Origin: Dioscorea cayenensis subsp. rotundata
Lineage: Eukaryota; Streptophyta; Magnoliopsida; Dioscoreales; Dioscoreaceae
Assembly (NCBI RefSeq): GCF_009730915.1
Contig: NC_052476.1
Span: 19,325,257-19,389,256, forward strand
Length of the DNA stretch: 64,000 nt
Direction of reading: 5' to 3'
A program made the translations under genes and the position numbers. Below the pieces are notes generated by a model. The model was given only the letters and a program-made list of their open reading frames with translations. It was not told the origin of the DNA and ran no database searches. This document shows positions 1 through 10,883 of the stretch, piece by piece (the first letter of the stretch is position 1; each line of letters starts with the position of its first letter).

Positions 1-1456
1 CGTCATAGTTATATTAGTGAATTGGTTGGAATAGTTCATTAGCTAACACATTGAAAATTTATATGATAACTTATTTCCACTTTTAGTTTATTAAATTATT
101 TTAAATTTAATATTTTTATAAATAAAAAATCTATACCGAATATTTCAGTTCACCAACACTCGACCAACTCTATTATTTTTTTACTGTTTTGTATAACTTA
201 AATGCAAATGGGTCCTTGGCTGTCCTCACTCACATTACTTTTAACATTTTTTTTTTTTTAATAATGAATCTTGGAATCTTTTTGGTACAAACTAATTAAG
301 GCCCCAATGATGCTTTCGAATTCAATAATAATGCATTACTTTTAGGTGTGGCTGTGTAAAACACTAAATAACTGATTGCTTAAGTTAAAAACTTAAATTG
401 TTAAGACTGAATTATAATAATTTATGCTTGTTCCTTAAGGTTTAAAAGTTTAATGAGGCTGAATGAATGTTGTTTATATATATATATATATTGATATAAA
501 GTGGATAAATCACTGATTTATTGGAAAAGAAGGATGCTTATATATTTGCTTTAGTCTATTAAAATACGGTAAAAATATTTATAATTTTTAAGTTTTTAAT
601 AATTTATTATAACAATTTGATAATAAATTTTTATTTTATCAAAAATCTTATTTAATGATTTTAGTTGATTTGAGAAGTTCTGTTTCTAAATTTTATTTCA
701 CCAAGGAGCTTTTAAAATTATTTTAACTTATTAAAAATAATTTAATAATAATATATAATTTAATAAAAATTTTAAAGATAATTAACTCAAATATGTTACC
801 AACCTCTCATTTTGAAACCTAACCTCTATCATCACCACATACATACTATTGTCATATTTCATCACTTATTTTACAAGTTGAACATGAGCTCGAGCTCCAA
901 ATAATTTAACTCAAACCAAACTTGAGCATGGTTCTTCTATATTGAAAAGAGTTTCAAGCTTACTCAAAATATATGTTACGTGAGCTTAGCTAGCATATAA
1001 TTAATTAATTAATTAATTAATAATAATAATAATAATTATTATTATTATTATTATTATTTTGACAAAAGTGACAAGTATTAAATCAAAAATAGGCAAGTAC
1101 GGAGGTGCACTAGTTATGGTGGCTTGAATGACCTCTTAGCGATAAACCTCGCTGCCATGCAATTCTAGAGAAAAGGATAAAAAGTACTTCTCACGTAGAA
1201 CTCCTACAAGGGGCCTAGTGCAATGTAAGTTGAGAGGCTCAAACTTAAAAACTCTCAATCACATTAAATGGTAGTTACAATTGGGTTAGCCCACATTTTC
1301 TTCCTGCATAATCTTGTACTTAATGATAGTAAATGAATTTGGAAATTAATTTGGAATTAATTAAAAGTTTGATCCAAAAAGTAATACAGTACCTATTTTG
1401 TTAAATTATTTTTAAAACCCATATGTTATTAATTCTCTGAATTTTCGTTTTCATTG

Positions 1457-1548
<92 letters not shown>

Positions 1549-2333
1549 AACACATGATCATAGTCTAATTATGTCTGGTTAATTTTATTACTGTTAAGAT
1601 ATAGAATTTTGTAAAAATAAAAATATCAGAACTTTGCATAAGCTTATCTTGGAAAACCCCAACTTAAAACACTACAAAATTTGTGAAACTTAGATCTAAA
1701 TTAATATGATACCACAAAATATTTAAAAAAAAATAGATAAACCACAAATGATACCACAAATTAATGGGCATAATTGAGTGAATATATGATGATGACTATA
1801 TATAAATTACATATTTTAATTAATGTACAGAGATAAGAATAAACTAACATCATTCTAAATGCCAACTTCAAAGCTGGTAGGGTTAGCCGGCGTACGTTAA
1901 AATTCAACCCTTGATACTCAACCAGTCAACTATGCAATAATTTTCAACTACCTACTAAAAATGAACAGCCCTTGGATCCCTTAAAATGAGGAGAATATAT
2001 ATATATATATATAAATCTAATCAAACTGAGATTATATATATATATATTAATAATTGGGATTAAACTATCAAAGACTAAGAAAGAAAAAGGATGAAAAATT
2101 CATTTAAATCAACTGATCTCTCATACAACAACTAATAGCAAACATGCGTGCATGTTCTGTTAACAAAACAAACTTAATGAGTGCACACACACACACACAC
2201 ACACATAAAGCACAACTAGCAAACATGCATGCTCACACAAAAGCAACATGTCTGCCCATTTGCAAAACAAACATAAACAAGTATATATATATAGATATAT
2301 AGTCGATGAAGTTGAGAAATATGGTGGTAATAA
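1..2333. other. AT-rich 3' flank of GLP-1, no gene seen
   Basis: No convincing coding sequence on either strand. The stretch holds simple repeats: (TA)n near 475-490, a TAAT/TAA/TTA tract at about 1000-1058, a long (AT)n at 1459-1546 and (CA)n near 2184-2205. The part at about 590-840 resembles 6110-6360 in front of GLP-2, so it belongs to the duplicated GLP unit. A less AT-rich island at about 1080-1310 looks inserted, but I could not find ends or a target-site duplication. Confidence 0.6.
1459..1546. repeat. (AT)n microsatellite
   Basis: Uninterrupted AT dinucleotide run of 88 bases. Length is likely to vary between individuals and assemblies. Confidence 0.95.
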
Positions 2334-3140
2334 TTAATTGGTAGGCCAAGGTCTAGCTTGAAGTATGTCAACTGCTTCCTTGCTCAACTGGAATGCCTTG
2401 GCAAGAACAATATCAGAAATGGGAGGTTTTGGTCCAAACGCATTATTAGCAATTATAGCCACTCCAGGGTTTTGACTGTTCAGCGCTGCAAATGCAACTG
2501 CATTTGAATGCCCATAATTGAACTGAAAGTGTACAAGACCTTGAGGAAAAACGAAAACATCGCCGGGATGTAAAACCTTCGAGTAAAATGTATTGTTGGG
2601 ATTAGAAGTGACAAGATTTGAAGTAACAAAACCGACGTAGAGAGTGCCTTCGACGACAACAAGGATTTCGGAAGCTCGAGGATGAGTATGAGGAGGGTTA
2701 ATTCCTCCCGGAGCATAGTCTATGCGAACGAAGGAGATACCAAGAGTGTTCAATCCTGGCATTTGGCCTATTGTTGCCGGAGTTACATTAGAGCCAAGAA
2801 GATTCATTGTGTTACCAGGTTTGTCGAAGCCAGAGAGAAAGAAATCCTCAGCTGTGACTGTTGTAGGGTTTTTGCACACAAACCCATTCACGAACACTGC
2901 ATTGCATGCATGCTTGTGCTTGTTAGTATATATATTAAGAAAAGAAAATAATAACTTTAATTAATGATGCGCATTGAAATTAAAAGATGGTAAAAGAATG
3001 AATAAGTAGTAATTAATGCCTTGAGAATTGAGATCAGCAACACAAAAGTCTTGGAGAGGACTTGGATCAAAAGCAAAGCAAAGAGATGAAGTTATTGTGA
3101 AGAATGCAAGAAAGATGAGTGTTTGATTTGTAGTGGCCAT
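2334..3140 (-). CDS. Germin-like protein GLP-1 (secreted cupin), two exons
   Basis: Exon 1 is 3020-3140 and exon 2 is 2334-2896, giving 227 aa. Residues 1 to about 23 are a hydrophobic signal peptide, followed by the germin N-terminus [13 protein letters not shown]33 and C48 are the expected disulfide pair. Germin box 1 ([15 protein letters not shown]) supplies H110, H112 and E117, and box 2 ([13 protein letters not shown]) supplies H163; together these are the four Mn ligands of the cupin barrel. Family knowledge: apoplastic hexamers, some with oxalate oxidase or superoxide dismutase activity; activity cannot be read from sequence. The 123-bp intron joins ..CAAG/gc to ag/TGTTCG.. and restores SQ-VFVNGF in frame, so the donor is GC. 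Oddities: a small in-frame repeat (TSNLVTSN) in the loop between the boxes, and no C-terminal duplication, unlike the other three copies. Length is normal for the family. Confidence 0.95.
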
Positions 3141-3215
3141 TCTTCACAGCTCTTGATTGAAAGACCAGTGAAGAGATGATGGGTAGTGGGATGCATGATT
3201 AGGCATGGTGTTTAT

Positions 3216-3227
3216 GGGTTTATATAC
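3216..3227 (-). promoter_or_regulatory. TATA box of GLP-1
   Basis: On the minus strand this reads GTATATAAACCC, about 76-87 bases before the ATG at 3140. The same TATATAAACCCATGAACACC-like core precedes GLP-2 and GLP-4, with a one-base variant in GLP-3, which supports a shared core promoter. Confidence 0.7.
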
Positions 3228-3473
3228 ATGCATATATGTTTTTTGGAGGGTTAAAAGTCTCTCTTTGATTAAATAAAAAGTCATCAAGTTAGGTTACGTT
3301 TGGTGAGATTGCTTTCAATTTTTTATTATGATATATTGACAACTTAAATTAGTTTGTGAGGGTCATTAAAGATGGCAAGAGGTCATTTCTGTGCACAAAT
3401 GCAAATTTGTTTGACTTGGATTTGTTTCCTGTACTCACGCCTTCTTTCACGTAAATACATATACATACACTAT

Positions 3474-3521
3474 ATGCATGCATGCATGCATGCATGCATG
3501 CATATATATGCATGCATGCAT
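3474..3521. promoter_or_regulatory. CATGCATG (RY-type) repeat array upstream of GLP-1
   Basis: A run of tandem ATGC units with a short (TA)n break lies about 335-380 bases upstream of the GLP-1 ATG. CATGCATG is the RY element bound by plant B3 factors of the ABI3/FUS3/LEC2 group. It may equally be a plain tetranucleotide microsatellite. The other GLP copies do not have it at this place. Confidence 0.45.
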
Positions 3522-4852
3522 ATATATAAAAATACAAGCTTATTTATTCATGTTCACATGTGGAATGTCTCTATATGTATTTTTTATATCAAATTTAAAC
3601 AAACAAATACATCTGTCAAACATTTACTTTGTTATATTTTGAAAGTACGAAAATCTAGATAATAGTTTAAAGTTTGATATTTATAAAGTTAAAAAAAACA
3701 TTGGTTGAATTTTGTTAACTTTCTTATTTTGGTCCACTATATCATTGCGAATAATATTTATAATATATCTAAAAAATTCAATCATAAATATGATTTTTTT
3801 TTTTTTTTTTGGGAAAAATCTCGATTAATGGTTTTATGTCATTTGATAATTGAAGTACTATTTGCAATTCTAGTAAACACCATTTTAAATTTGTTAATTT
3901 ATTAAAAAAACTTAAAAATAATGTATATGCATTTTAACAAATCTCTGAAAGCGATCTATCAATGTTTCCTTTGGGTTAAAGCAAACTCCTACTAACTCAA
4001 CCAAGTTTGCCTCATTTACATACACTTCTAATAATAAATGAGTTTATAATTTTATTTAAAATGTCTAGTTAATTTACGGAATTAGTTTTTATATATGCAA
4101 ACCTTATTGAATATAAAAGAAGTAAATACAAAATTTGTATTAGAGTAATTAATTATTCAAAACCTTTTGATTTAGATTGTCTCTCACCTAACTCAACCAA
4201 TTCGTTACATTTAAATTCAAAAAAACGTACAAAATTATTTTTTAACGAACTAGTAGTTTAGCTTCTTTTGTTATTTGAATTTTAATATTACAATTCAACT
4301 TTATATTTTCATTTTTATTGTACATTGATGATGAGTAGGTTTATTATAGCTTTTAAATGTAAAGAGATAATAATAAACTAATTATTACTTTTTAATGATT
4401 GCATGAAGGTTGCTAGGTTTGGTGTACGTTAATATTCATCTTAATTTTATATGCATATATAATAATCCATTAATGATATTATTTTATCTACAATTCATCA
4501 ACTTCATTTGAAACAAAGTAAAATTTCAAACCTGCTTGTTTTATTAGATACAACTGTTTCTTTTTCTTTTTCGTTTTTTCTTTTTTTATAAAGTATATGG
4601 TAAGCTTAATATATTTTCAGTTGTTGTGGTTTGAAATGATGATAATTAAATAAACCACAATATTTTTGGAATAAACTCTTTGGTGACAAATTTAATGCAC
4701 TATAATTAGTCATAGAACTCATCTAAAAAAAAAACAATTTTTATACGAGCATGATCATACACAAGCAATCTCTGCTTTTCTAAAAACACACTTAATTAAA
4801 CATGTCTCTGCGTGTGTATATATATAATTCATGATGATCTAGTTATTGTTAG
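3522..4852. other. AT-rich 5' flank of GLP-1, no gene seen
   Basis: No supported gene. The part at about 3930-4050 (reading ..CTCATTTACATACACTTC..) matches 8440-8550 behind GLP-2 and 34550-34650 behind GLP-3, showing this is duplicated GLP-unit flank. Short poly-T and (TA)n tracts occur. Confidence 0.6.
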
Positions 4853-5090
4853 GCTAGAAGTGAACTTGAAGTTTGTCAATGGTGTCTTTTGTGAACCTGA
4901 AAGGCCTTGGCGAGAACAATAATAACAATAATTAATTAAAGATTTTGAACATGTGACAAAACCAACTTATAGATTAATTGTCTTTAACAACGGTAGCCCA
5001 AGGATGAACATGAGGACGTTTAAGCCCACGAGATGCAAGTTGATATGAGCGGAAGATGTTTGATCCTAGTATTTGAGTTCCATTGGCTTG
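4853..5090 (-). pseudogene. Relic of a germin-like gene
   Basis: The order of GLP segments is kept on the minus strand but no frame survives. The left part (4860-4915) resembles the C-terminal coding end of the GLPs. The stretch at 4970-4985 matches the strand after box 1 (GTGACAAAACCA). The region 5002-5040 is a decayed HTHP box, and 5065-5090 matches the segment coding PGLNTLG. The part between box 2 and the C-terminus is deleted. It sits between GLP-1 and GLP-2, in the same orientation as both. Similar but shorter tails are at 9124-9160 and 35248-35292. Confidence 0.75.
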
Positions 5091-5509
5091 CATTATCTTA
5101 ATCATGTAGAATTCCATGTGTCATCTGATTTATTAATGGAGGTTATCGATGAAGAAATCTTTCAATATATACATTATAATTATGTTGCCATTTTTGATAT
5201 ACATACTTATGTTAGAGTTTAGACATGAGAGTGCTAGGATTAATTATTTTATTTCTTAAGTGGTTAATTTGTTTATAAGTGGCTCATGTTGTAAAATTAT
5301 AACAATATGTTTCTTTTCTGGGAATTCATAAATTTAGTATTAGCCATGCATGATGCGTACGTAATCATAAGTCCATATAGTCCTTTGTTCAATTTTTTAA
5401 ATTAGTTTTATAGCCTCCATGGATATGATAGCACTAAATAATGTGAATTTTACTGTACTTATGTTGTGATACATATAAATTCTATTTTTGGATATTAAGC
5501 GCCTAGGAC

Positions 5510-5561
<52 letters not shown>
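5510..5561. repeat. (TA)n-(TG)n compound microsatellite
   Basis: A short TA run followed by about 17 TG units. No gene overlaps it. Confidence 0.95.
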
Positions 5562-5563
<2 letters not shown>

Positions 5564-5798
5564 TTCTAGAAAGCATCATGTATAAATTAAGCATCTCGAT
5601 CGCCACTAAATTTTGTTTTATTTATTTTTTTTATTGAAGTTGATAATTTGTTTCAATATGACTAAATAACGCCCAATATATAAATACATGAGTGTTTTTA
5701 AAGTAATAAGAGCTTGTTAGAAGACATTGGGCTGTATTTGAATAGAAGTCTATTAAAATAATTGTTATGTTTTCTTCAAATATCAATGTGGAAGGAGA

Positions 5799-5840
<42 letters not shown>

Positions 5841-5841
5841 T
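5799..5841. repeat. (ATT)n microsatellite
   Basis: About 14 trinucleotide units in an AT-rich intergenic stretch. Confidence 0.95.
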
Positions 5842-7052
5842 ATTTTTTTTTTTAATTTTTAATGAGGTGGAGAAGCCACTCATCGCAACCAAATGTGTGA
5901 GGGAGAGTTGATATTTTGACCTTTCACTTAGAAAGATAAAGGGTTACCATCCTTCTAATGTGAAAGGAGGTATGAATTTTTTTCATGGAAAAACTATATT
6001 TTATTTATTTATTTATTTTTAATATTTCACTTTTAGGATTATTTTTATTTTAAGACTGAATTTATTAAAACATAATTGTTTCAGCCGTATGTAATATGGT
6101 GAATAATATATATAATTATTCAATTTATAATTACTTATTGGTAACAATTTAATCATAATTTTTATTTTGCCAAAAATCTCATTTAATGATTTTAGTTGAT
6201 TAATTTAAGAAGTTCCATTTGTAATTTTATTTTAACAAATAGTTTTTGATTAAAATTACTCTAAAGTGTTAGTAATATTTTAACAATAATGTATATTTTT
6301 AAAAAATAATTTACCTAAATATATTATGAGCTCTCATTCTAATTAAGAACTGACAATCACTGCACACATTATATTCCTATATATATATATATATATTTTG
6401 AGTTAAATGGGATGGTTATATATATATATAACCATCCCATTTAACTCAAAATAAATTTGAGTATGCAAAATCAGCTTTAGTTTAATGAAAAATATGTCAA
6501 AGTGAGTTTAGCTAACTCAATTTGATCAACTTATGCTCATAATAAATAAGTTTAAAATTTATTTGAAAATCCTGATCTACGTACACCAATAATTTTTTTC
6601 ATAAATTATTTTAAAATCATATATATATATATATATATACTCTATGGTATTCCCTGAATTTTGAATTTCACATTCCACTAAATATTTTCAAATTTATTGG
6701 GTAATAATACACACACAAAAACACTATATTCATCAATAAATTATGTTTGGGTTTATTTCTTTTAAGATACAAAATTTTATAACTTATAATGATAGCATCA
6801 TTATATATTTTATGCATGGATTACTTTAAATGCAGACAAAATAATATTATAAATTCAGCTGTAACAAAGTAATTAAGCGTGTTTGCATAAGTACGAGAAA
6901 GCTCATAGATAATTATATCAACCGATCATCAAACGAAGCACAACTTGCAAACATGCATGCTCTTACAAAAGCATGCAACACGTCTGCTTATTTGCAACAC
7001 AACATAGATGAGTATATATATATATATAGATAGTTGGTGAACATGAGATGGT
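5842..7052. other. AT-rich 3' flank of GLP-2
   Basis: No gene seen. The region 6110-6360 resembles 590-840 near GLP-1. It contains the perfect palindrome at 6394-6453 and a (TA)n run near 6620. The stretch 6840-7050 (ATGCATGCTC near GCATGCAACA) is conserved behind GLP-3 (33000-33190) and GLP-4 (53270-53520) and is probably 3' UTR or flank. Confidence 0.6.
6394..6453. repeat. 60-bp perfect palindrome
   Basis: Two 30-base arms with no mismatch and no loop, centred in a (TA) stretch; the arm core reads TTTTGAGTTAAATGGGATGG. The corresponding place near GLP-1 (about 900-915) has only one arm-like sequence, so the second arm appears to be a recent inverted duplication. Confidence 0.9.
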
Positions 7053-7060
7053 TGTATTAA

Positions 7061-7285
7061 TTGGCAGGACAAGGCCTAGCTTGGAGTTTGTCAACAGTGT
7101 TCATGCTCACCTGGAATATATGCCTTTGTTAGAAGAACATCAGAAATCAGAGGCTTTGATCCAAACAGTACATTATTGGCAGGCCAATGCTTACCTTGGA
7201 GTTTGTCAACAGTTTCCTTGCTCAACTGGAATGCCTTGGCAAGAAGATCATCAGAAATCAGAGGCTTTGATCCAAACACATTGTT
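7061..7285. repeat. Tandem duplication of the GLP-2 C-terminal coding end
   Basis: Two direct copies of about 110-115 bases: 7176-7285, the in-frame copy that codes the normal C-terminus, and 7061-7175, the distal copy. The distal copy carries a 4-base TATA insertion that shifts the frame and brings in a TGA. GLP-3 has the same duplication in frame and GLP-4 has a deleted remnant. GLP-1 lacks it. Confidence 0.85.
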
Positions 7286-7958
7286 AGCAGCTATGATTCT
7301 TCCAGGTTTTTGGCTGTTGAGTGCTACCAATGCAACTGCATTTGAGTACCCATAATTCATACTGAAGTGTGTAAGACCTTGAGGGAATACGAAAACATCA
7401 CCGGCAGATAAAACCTTCGAGTAAAGTATATCATTGGGACTAGAGGTGACAAAACCAGCGTAAAGAGTGCCTTCAAGAACAACAATGATTTCGGAAGCAC
7501 GAGGATGAGTATGAGGAGGGTTAACTCCTCCAGGAGCATAGTCAATGCGAACCAAGGAGAGACCAAGAGTGTTCAATCCTGGGAGTTGAGCTACTGTTGC
7601 TGGAGTTAAATTAATACCAAGAGGATTCATTGTGTTACCAGGCTTGTTGAAGCCGGAGAGAAAGAAATCCTTAGCTTTGACTGTTTTAGGGTTTTTGCAT
7701 GTAAACCCATTCACCAACACTGCATTAATTGCATCCTTGTGTTTGTTAGTATGTTAAGAATAGATAAATATCAACATTAACTAATAATGTGTACATTAAA
7801 AAAGGTATTAATAAAATTGAATAAGTAGTAGTGATGCCTTGAGAAGTAAGATCAGCAACACAAAAGTCTTGGAGAGGACTTGGATCAATAGCAAGGCAAA
7901 GAGATGAAGTTATTGTGAAAAATACAAAAAAGATAAATGTTTGGTTTGCAGTGGCCAT
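7091..7958 (-). CDS. Germin-like protein GLP-2, two exons, extended C-terminus
   Basis: Exon 1 is 7838-7958 and exon 2 is 7091-7719, giving 249 aa. It begins with a signal peptide and then [16 protein letters not shown]. Box 1 gives H110, H112 and E117, and box 2 ([13 protein letters not shown]) gives H158, so all Mn ligands are intact. The 118-bp intron again has a GC donor (CTCAAG/gcatca) and an AG acceptor (GCAG/TGTTGG), and the join restores SQ-VLVNGF. The protein is about 25-30 residues longer than the usual GLP because its end was tandemly duplicated. The second copy repeats FGSKPLISDVLL, then a 4-base insertion shifts the frame and the protein ends in an unrelated tail (PGEHEHC). Box 2 is followed by NYGYSNA where the paralogs have NYGHS. 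It is probably functional as a cupin; the effect of the tail on hexamer packing is unknown. Confidence 0.93.
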
Positions 7959-8030
7959 TCTTCACAACTCTTGTTTAACAGATCAGTTAAGAGTGATGAG
8001 TGGGAATAGAGGAATTGGGGTGGTGTTCAT

Positions 8031-8042
8031 GGGTTTATATAC
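8031..8042 (-). promoter_or_regulatory. TATA box of GLP-2
   Basis: Reads GTATATAAACCC on the minus strand, about 73-84 bases before the ATG at 7958, within a core conserved among the GLP copies. Confidence 0.7.
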
Positions 8043-9186
8043 ATCTTTTTAGAGGGCCTTTTTCCTACAATAGCTCTACATATTAACTAATGGAAACTCT
8101 AGGGGGAAATATTTTTTTTGGGATTAAATGAAAATTAACATCATGAAGGTTAGGCTCATGTTTGGTGAAATAGCTTTTGAATTTTATAATATAATTGATA
8201 ACTGAAATTAGCTTGTGAAAGTCACTAGAGATAGGTCATTGCTTGTGAAAGCCACTAGAGATAGGTCATTTGATAGTTACTTTGGTACCCACTGTAGCAT
8301 GGGAATAATATTTATATTTTATCTGTAAAACCCCAATAAATATCTAATGTTATTAGGCCATTTGATAAAACTATCATTTGCAATAAAATAAATACCATTA
8401 TAAATTTTGTTAACTTGTTAAAATTTAACAATAATGTATATGCATTTCAATGAAAGTTTGAAAGGGGGTATCGCTTCTTTTGTATAAAACAAACTCAAAC
8501 TTAATCAATTTGCCTCATCTATATACACTCCTAATAATAAATGAGTTAAAAATTTTATTTAAAATACCCAATTTATTGAAATAGTTTATATATTTGAATA
8601 TTAAGGATACAAATAGAAAAAATGTATTAGAGTAACAAGTGAAACCCCTTTTTCCTTGAATTGTTTCTCATTTATCTATTTGTCCCTCCTCAAATAATTC
8701 TTCGCATTTAAATTCAAATGTACTTTTTTCTTTAATATTAGTTCTTGTATATTAATGATGAGTGTAGTTATTATCATTATATCTTTTAATGCATAGAGAT
8801 AATAATCACATGGATGTTGTTAGCTTAGGTATAAGTCAAAATACATCTTTTATATGTATATATAATGATCAATTAAATATTATTTTATCTGACACAATTG
8901 CTTCATCATTTTGTAAACTATATACAGTATATGCTCTATCCATTCTCTAGTTATTTATGATGATAAATCAACCATGATTTCCTTGGATTAAACTTTGGTG
9001 ACATTTAATGCAATATTAATTGTCAGTCATAAGCACTATCGGCTAATTTAAATGTAAACTTAAACATGTAATCATGTAATTCATGATATTGATCTAGTTT
9101 TTATTGATATAGTTTTTATCAAGGTAGAATTGAGCTTAAATTAAGTTTATTAATGGTACATTTGCTATATATATATAATAGATTTA
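8043..9186. other. 5' flank of GLP-2
   Basis: No gene seen. It matches the GLP-3 flank (34180-35300) over most of its length. A 30-bp direct duplication lies at 8211-8270. A decayed GLP tail is at 9124-9160. Confidence 0.65.
8211..8270. repeat. 30-bp tandem duplication
   Basis: Two copies of a 30-mer beginning GCTTGTGAAAG that differ at one base. GLP-3 flank (about 34330-34370) has one copy, so this is a change private to the GLP-2 unit. Confidence 0.85.
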
Positions 9187-10013
9187 GGCCATCTCCAACC
9201 CAAAACTCTATATTTAGCGCTTCAGTATTAAAAAATACAGCTTCTACAGTAAAAGTTTCTCCAACCATCATCTCTATTTTTAACTCTAAAATTGAATATT
9301 CTAAGAATATTCTTTTTTATTTCATAATTTATATATTCATACTATCCACAATTTATATCGCTGATAGCGTATGTTTTAAGATTATTTTCTATGTTTTTAT
9401 CTTGTCGCTTATGTATTTTTGTTAATTTAATGAATTTATAATTCGCAAATTATTTTCTTTAATTTGATATGTATTTATTAATTAAAAAATATAAAATTAA
9501 ATTATAACTTATTAATTTAATTAAATTATAAAGTTATAAATATAAATTGTAAAGAAATAAAACTAAAATTTAAAAAGAATTAAAAATAGAAAATCAAACT
9601 GAAAAATCAAAAATAGAAATAAAAAAATAAAAATAAAATATAAATTTTAAAAAAATTAAAAAGCAAAAATTAAAAAAACAAAATTAAAAAAAGAATTAAA
9701 AAAACAGAAAAATCAAAACAAAAAAATAAAAAAATAAAACAAAAAAATATAAATTTAAAAAAATTAAAAAGCAAAATTAAAAACAAAATTAAAAAGAATT
9801 AAAAAACTCGAAAAATCAAAAATTGAAATTAAAAACAGAAATAAAAAAATAAAATTAAAAATTAAAATATCGCAGTTGCTACGTTGGCGCGCAATATCAT
9901 GTGCGCCACTGTAGCAAATTCTTATTTTGGCGCCCAAAATAGCGCATGGCTGGAGATTTTGGGTGCTAAATCCAACTCAGAACGTCACATTTGACGCTGG
10001 GTTGGAGATGCCC
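9187..10013. mobile_element. Non-autonomous TIR transposon
   Basis: The left end GGCCATCTCCAACCCA and the right end TGGGTTGGAGATGCCC are inverted copies with one mismatch. The interior is AT-rich and A-rich on this strand, with GCGC-containing words near both ends (TAGCGC at 9214, GGCGCGCAAT near 9885). There is no coding sequence. Bases outside the ends do not give a clear target-site duplication, so I leave the superfamily open (PIF/Harbinger- or Mutator-like). The GLP-3 unit lacks this element at the matching place (about 35310). Confidence 0.75.
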
Positions 10014-10484
10014 AAAAATATCTAGTACACTAAAATACATTTAATATTATATATATATATATATATATAACCACTAACTTTGTTTTATTTTTCAATTTTA
10101 TTGGATAACCATTAGAGTTGATAGTTGGAAATAAGATAAATAAGATAAAACATAATTGGAAATAAGATAAATAAATACATGTGCCAAATTTTTAAAAGTT
10201 CGAAAATCAAGTCCTAACTTATGTACTTATATCTATAGTCACTCAATATGACATCTTACCATTAATATGCTTCTATGTACCGAATATGACATTTTATCAT
10301 TTCAAATGATCAGCCTCTTAAGCTAATTAAGTCATCAACCATATTATGAAATTAAAAAGCGATGTACATATTTGATATTTGGTAAAATTAGAAAGCTACA
10401 CTTCACCAAAAATATCTTAACCATGAGGACATTTCCTTTCATAGAAGAAAATCATAACACTGATTGTCTCTTAATTAATCTTTT
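10014..10484. other. AT-rich duplicated flank
   Basis: No gene seen. It resembles 35340-35680 in the GLP-3 unit and 55080-55490 in the GLP-4 unit. Confidence 0.6.
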
Positions 10485-10708
10485 GGGAAAGAGGAGCGGG
10501 GCGAACCCACTATAGACCCAGGGACGTGCACAAGCCTCGGTGGAACAAGTGGGGACGGGGCCGCGCTCACGTGGGCGCTAGAACCACCCGTACACAACCA
10601 CTATTCACAACTCCCAGAAATGTGCCCTCAGCCGAGAATCGAACTCTCACCACTCGGTGAGAGCTCTATCGGCGACCCGTATACCAATAGACCCGAAGGT
10701 CGTTGGCA
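10485..10708 (-). mobile_element. tRNA-derived SINE
   Basis: A GC-richer 224-bp block flanked by perfect 14-bp direct repeats TTAATTAATCTTTT (10471-10484 and 10709-10722). On the minus strand it starts with a tRNA-like head: GGTCTATTGGTATACGGG resembles a pol III A box, and GAGTTCGATTCTC matches the B-box consensus. It has no reading frame. The GLP-3 (about 35665) and GLP-4 (about 55480) units hold the single uninterrupted target, confirming insertion. A decayed retro-tail is possible; no clear poly(A) remains. Confidence 0.82.
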
Positions 10709-10735
10709 TTAATTAATCTTTTAAGCAAGAGTTGT

Positions 10736-10883
10736 AATTATATGCATAGAATAAAAAGATGAAGTTATTGTAAAAAATACACGGAAGACCATTGTTTACA
10801 ATCTTTTGCTTAAAAGATTGTAAACAATGGTCTTCCGTGTATTTTTTACAATAACTTCATCTTTTTATTCTATGCATATAATT
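10736..10883. repeat. Perfect inverted repeat, 72-bp arms, 4-base loop
   Basis: Left arm 10736-10807, loop GCTT, right arm 10812-10883, with no mismatch. The right arm keeps the order seen in the GLP-4 unit (about 55500-55590), so it is ancestral and the left arm is a new inverted copy. A transcript would fold into a long perfect hairpin. There is no coding potential. Confidence 0.93.

Noticed and set aside
2682-2964. Plus-strand frames over GLP exon 2 (also 33644-33904 over GLP-3)
   Set aside because: Shadows of the minus-strand germin-like exons, recurring only because the exons are paralogous.
3349-3662. Open frames over the CATGCATG array on both strands
   Set aside because: They exist only because the tetranucleotide repeat is free of stops.
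7048-7287. Plus-strand frame with internal repeat
   Set aside because: Antisense reading of the duplicated GLP-2 C-terminal coding end.
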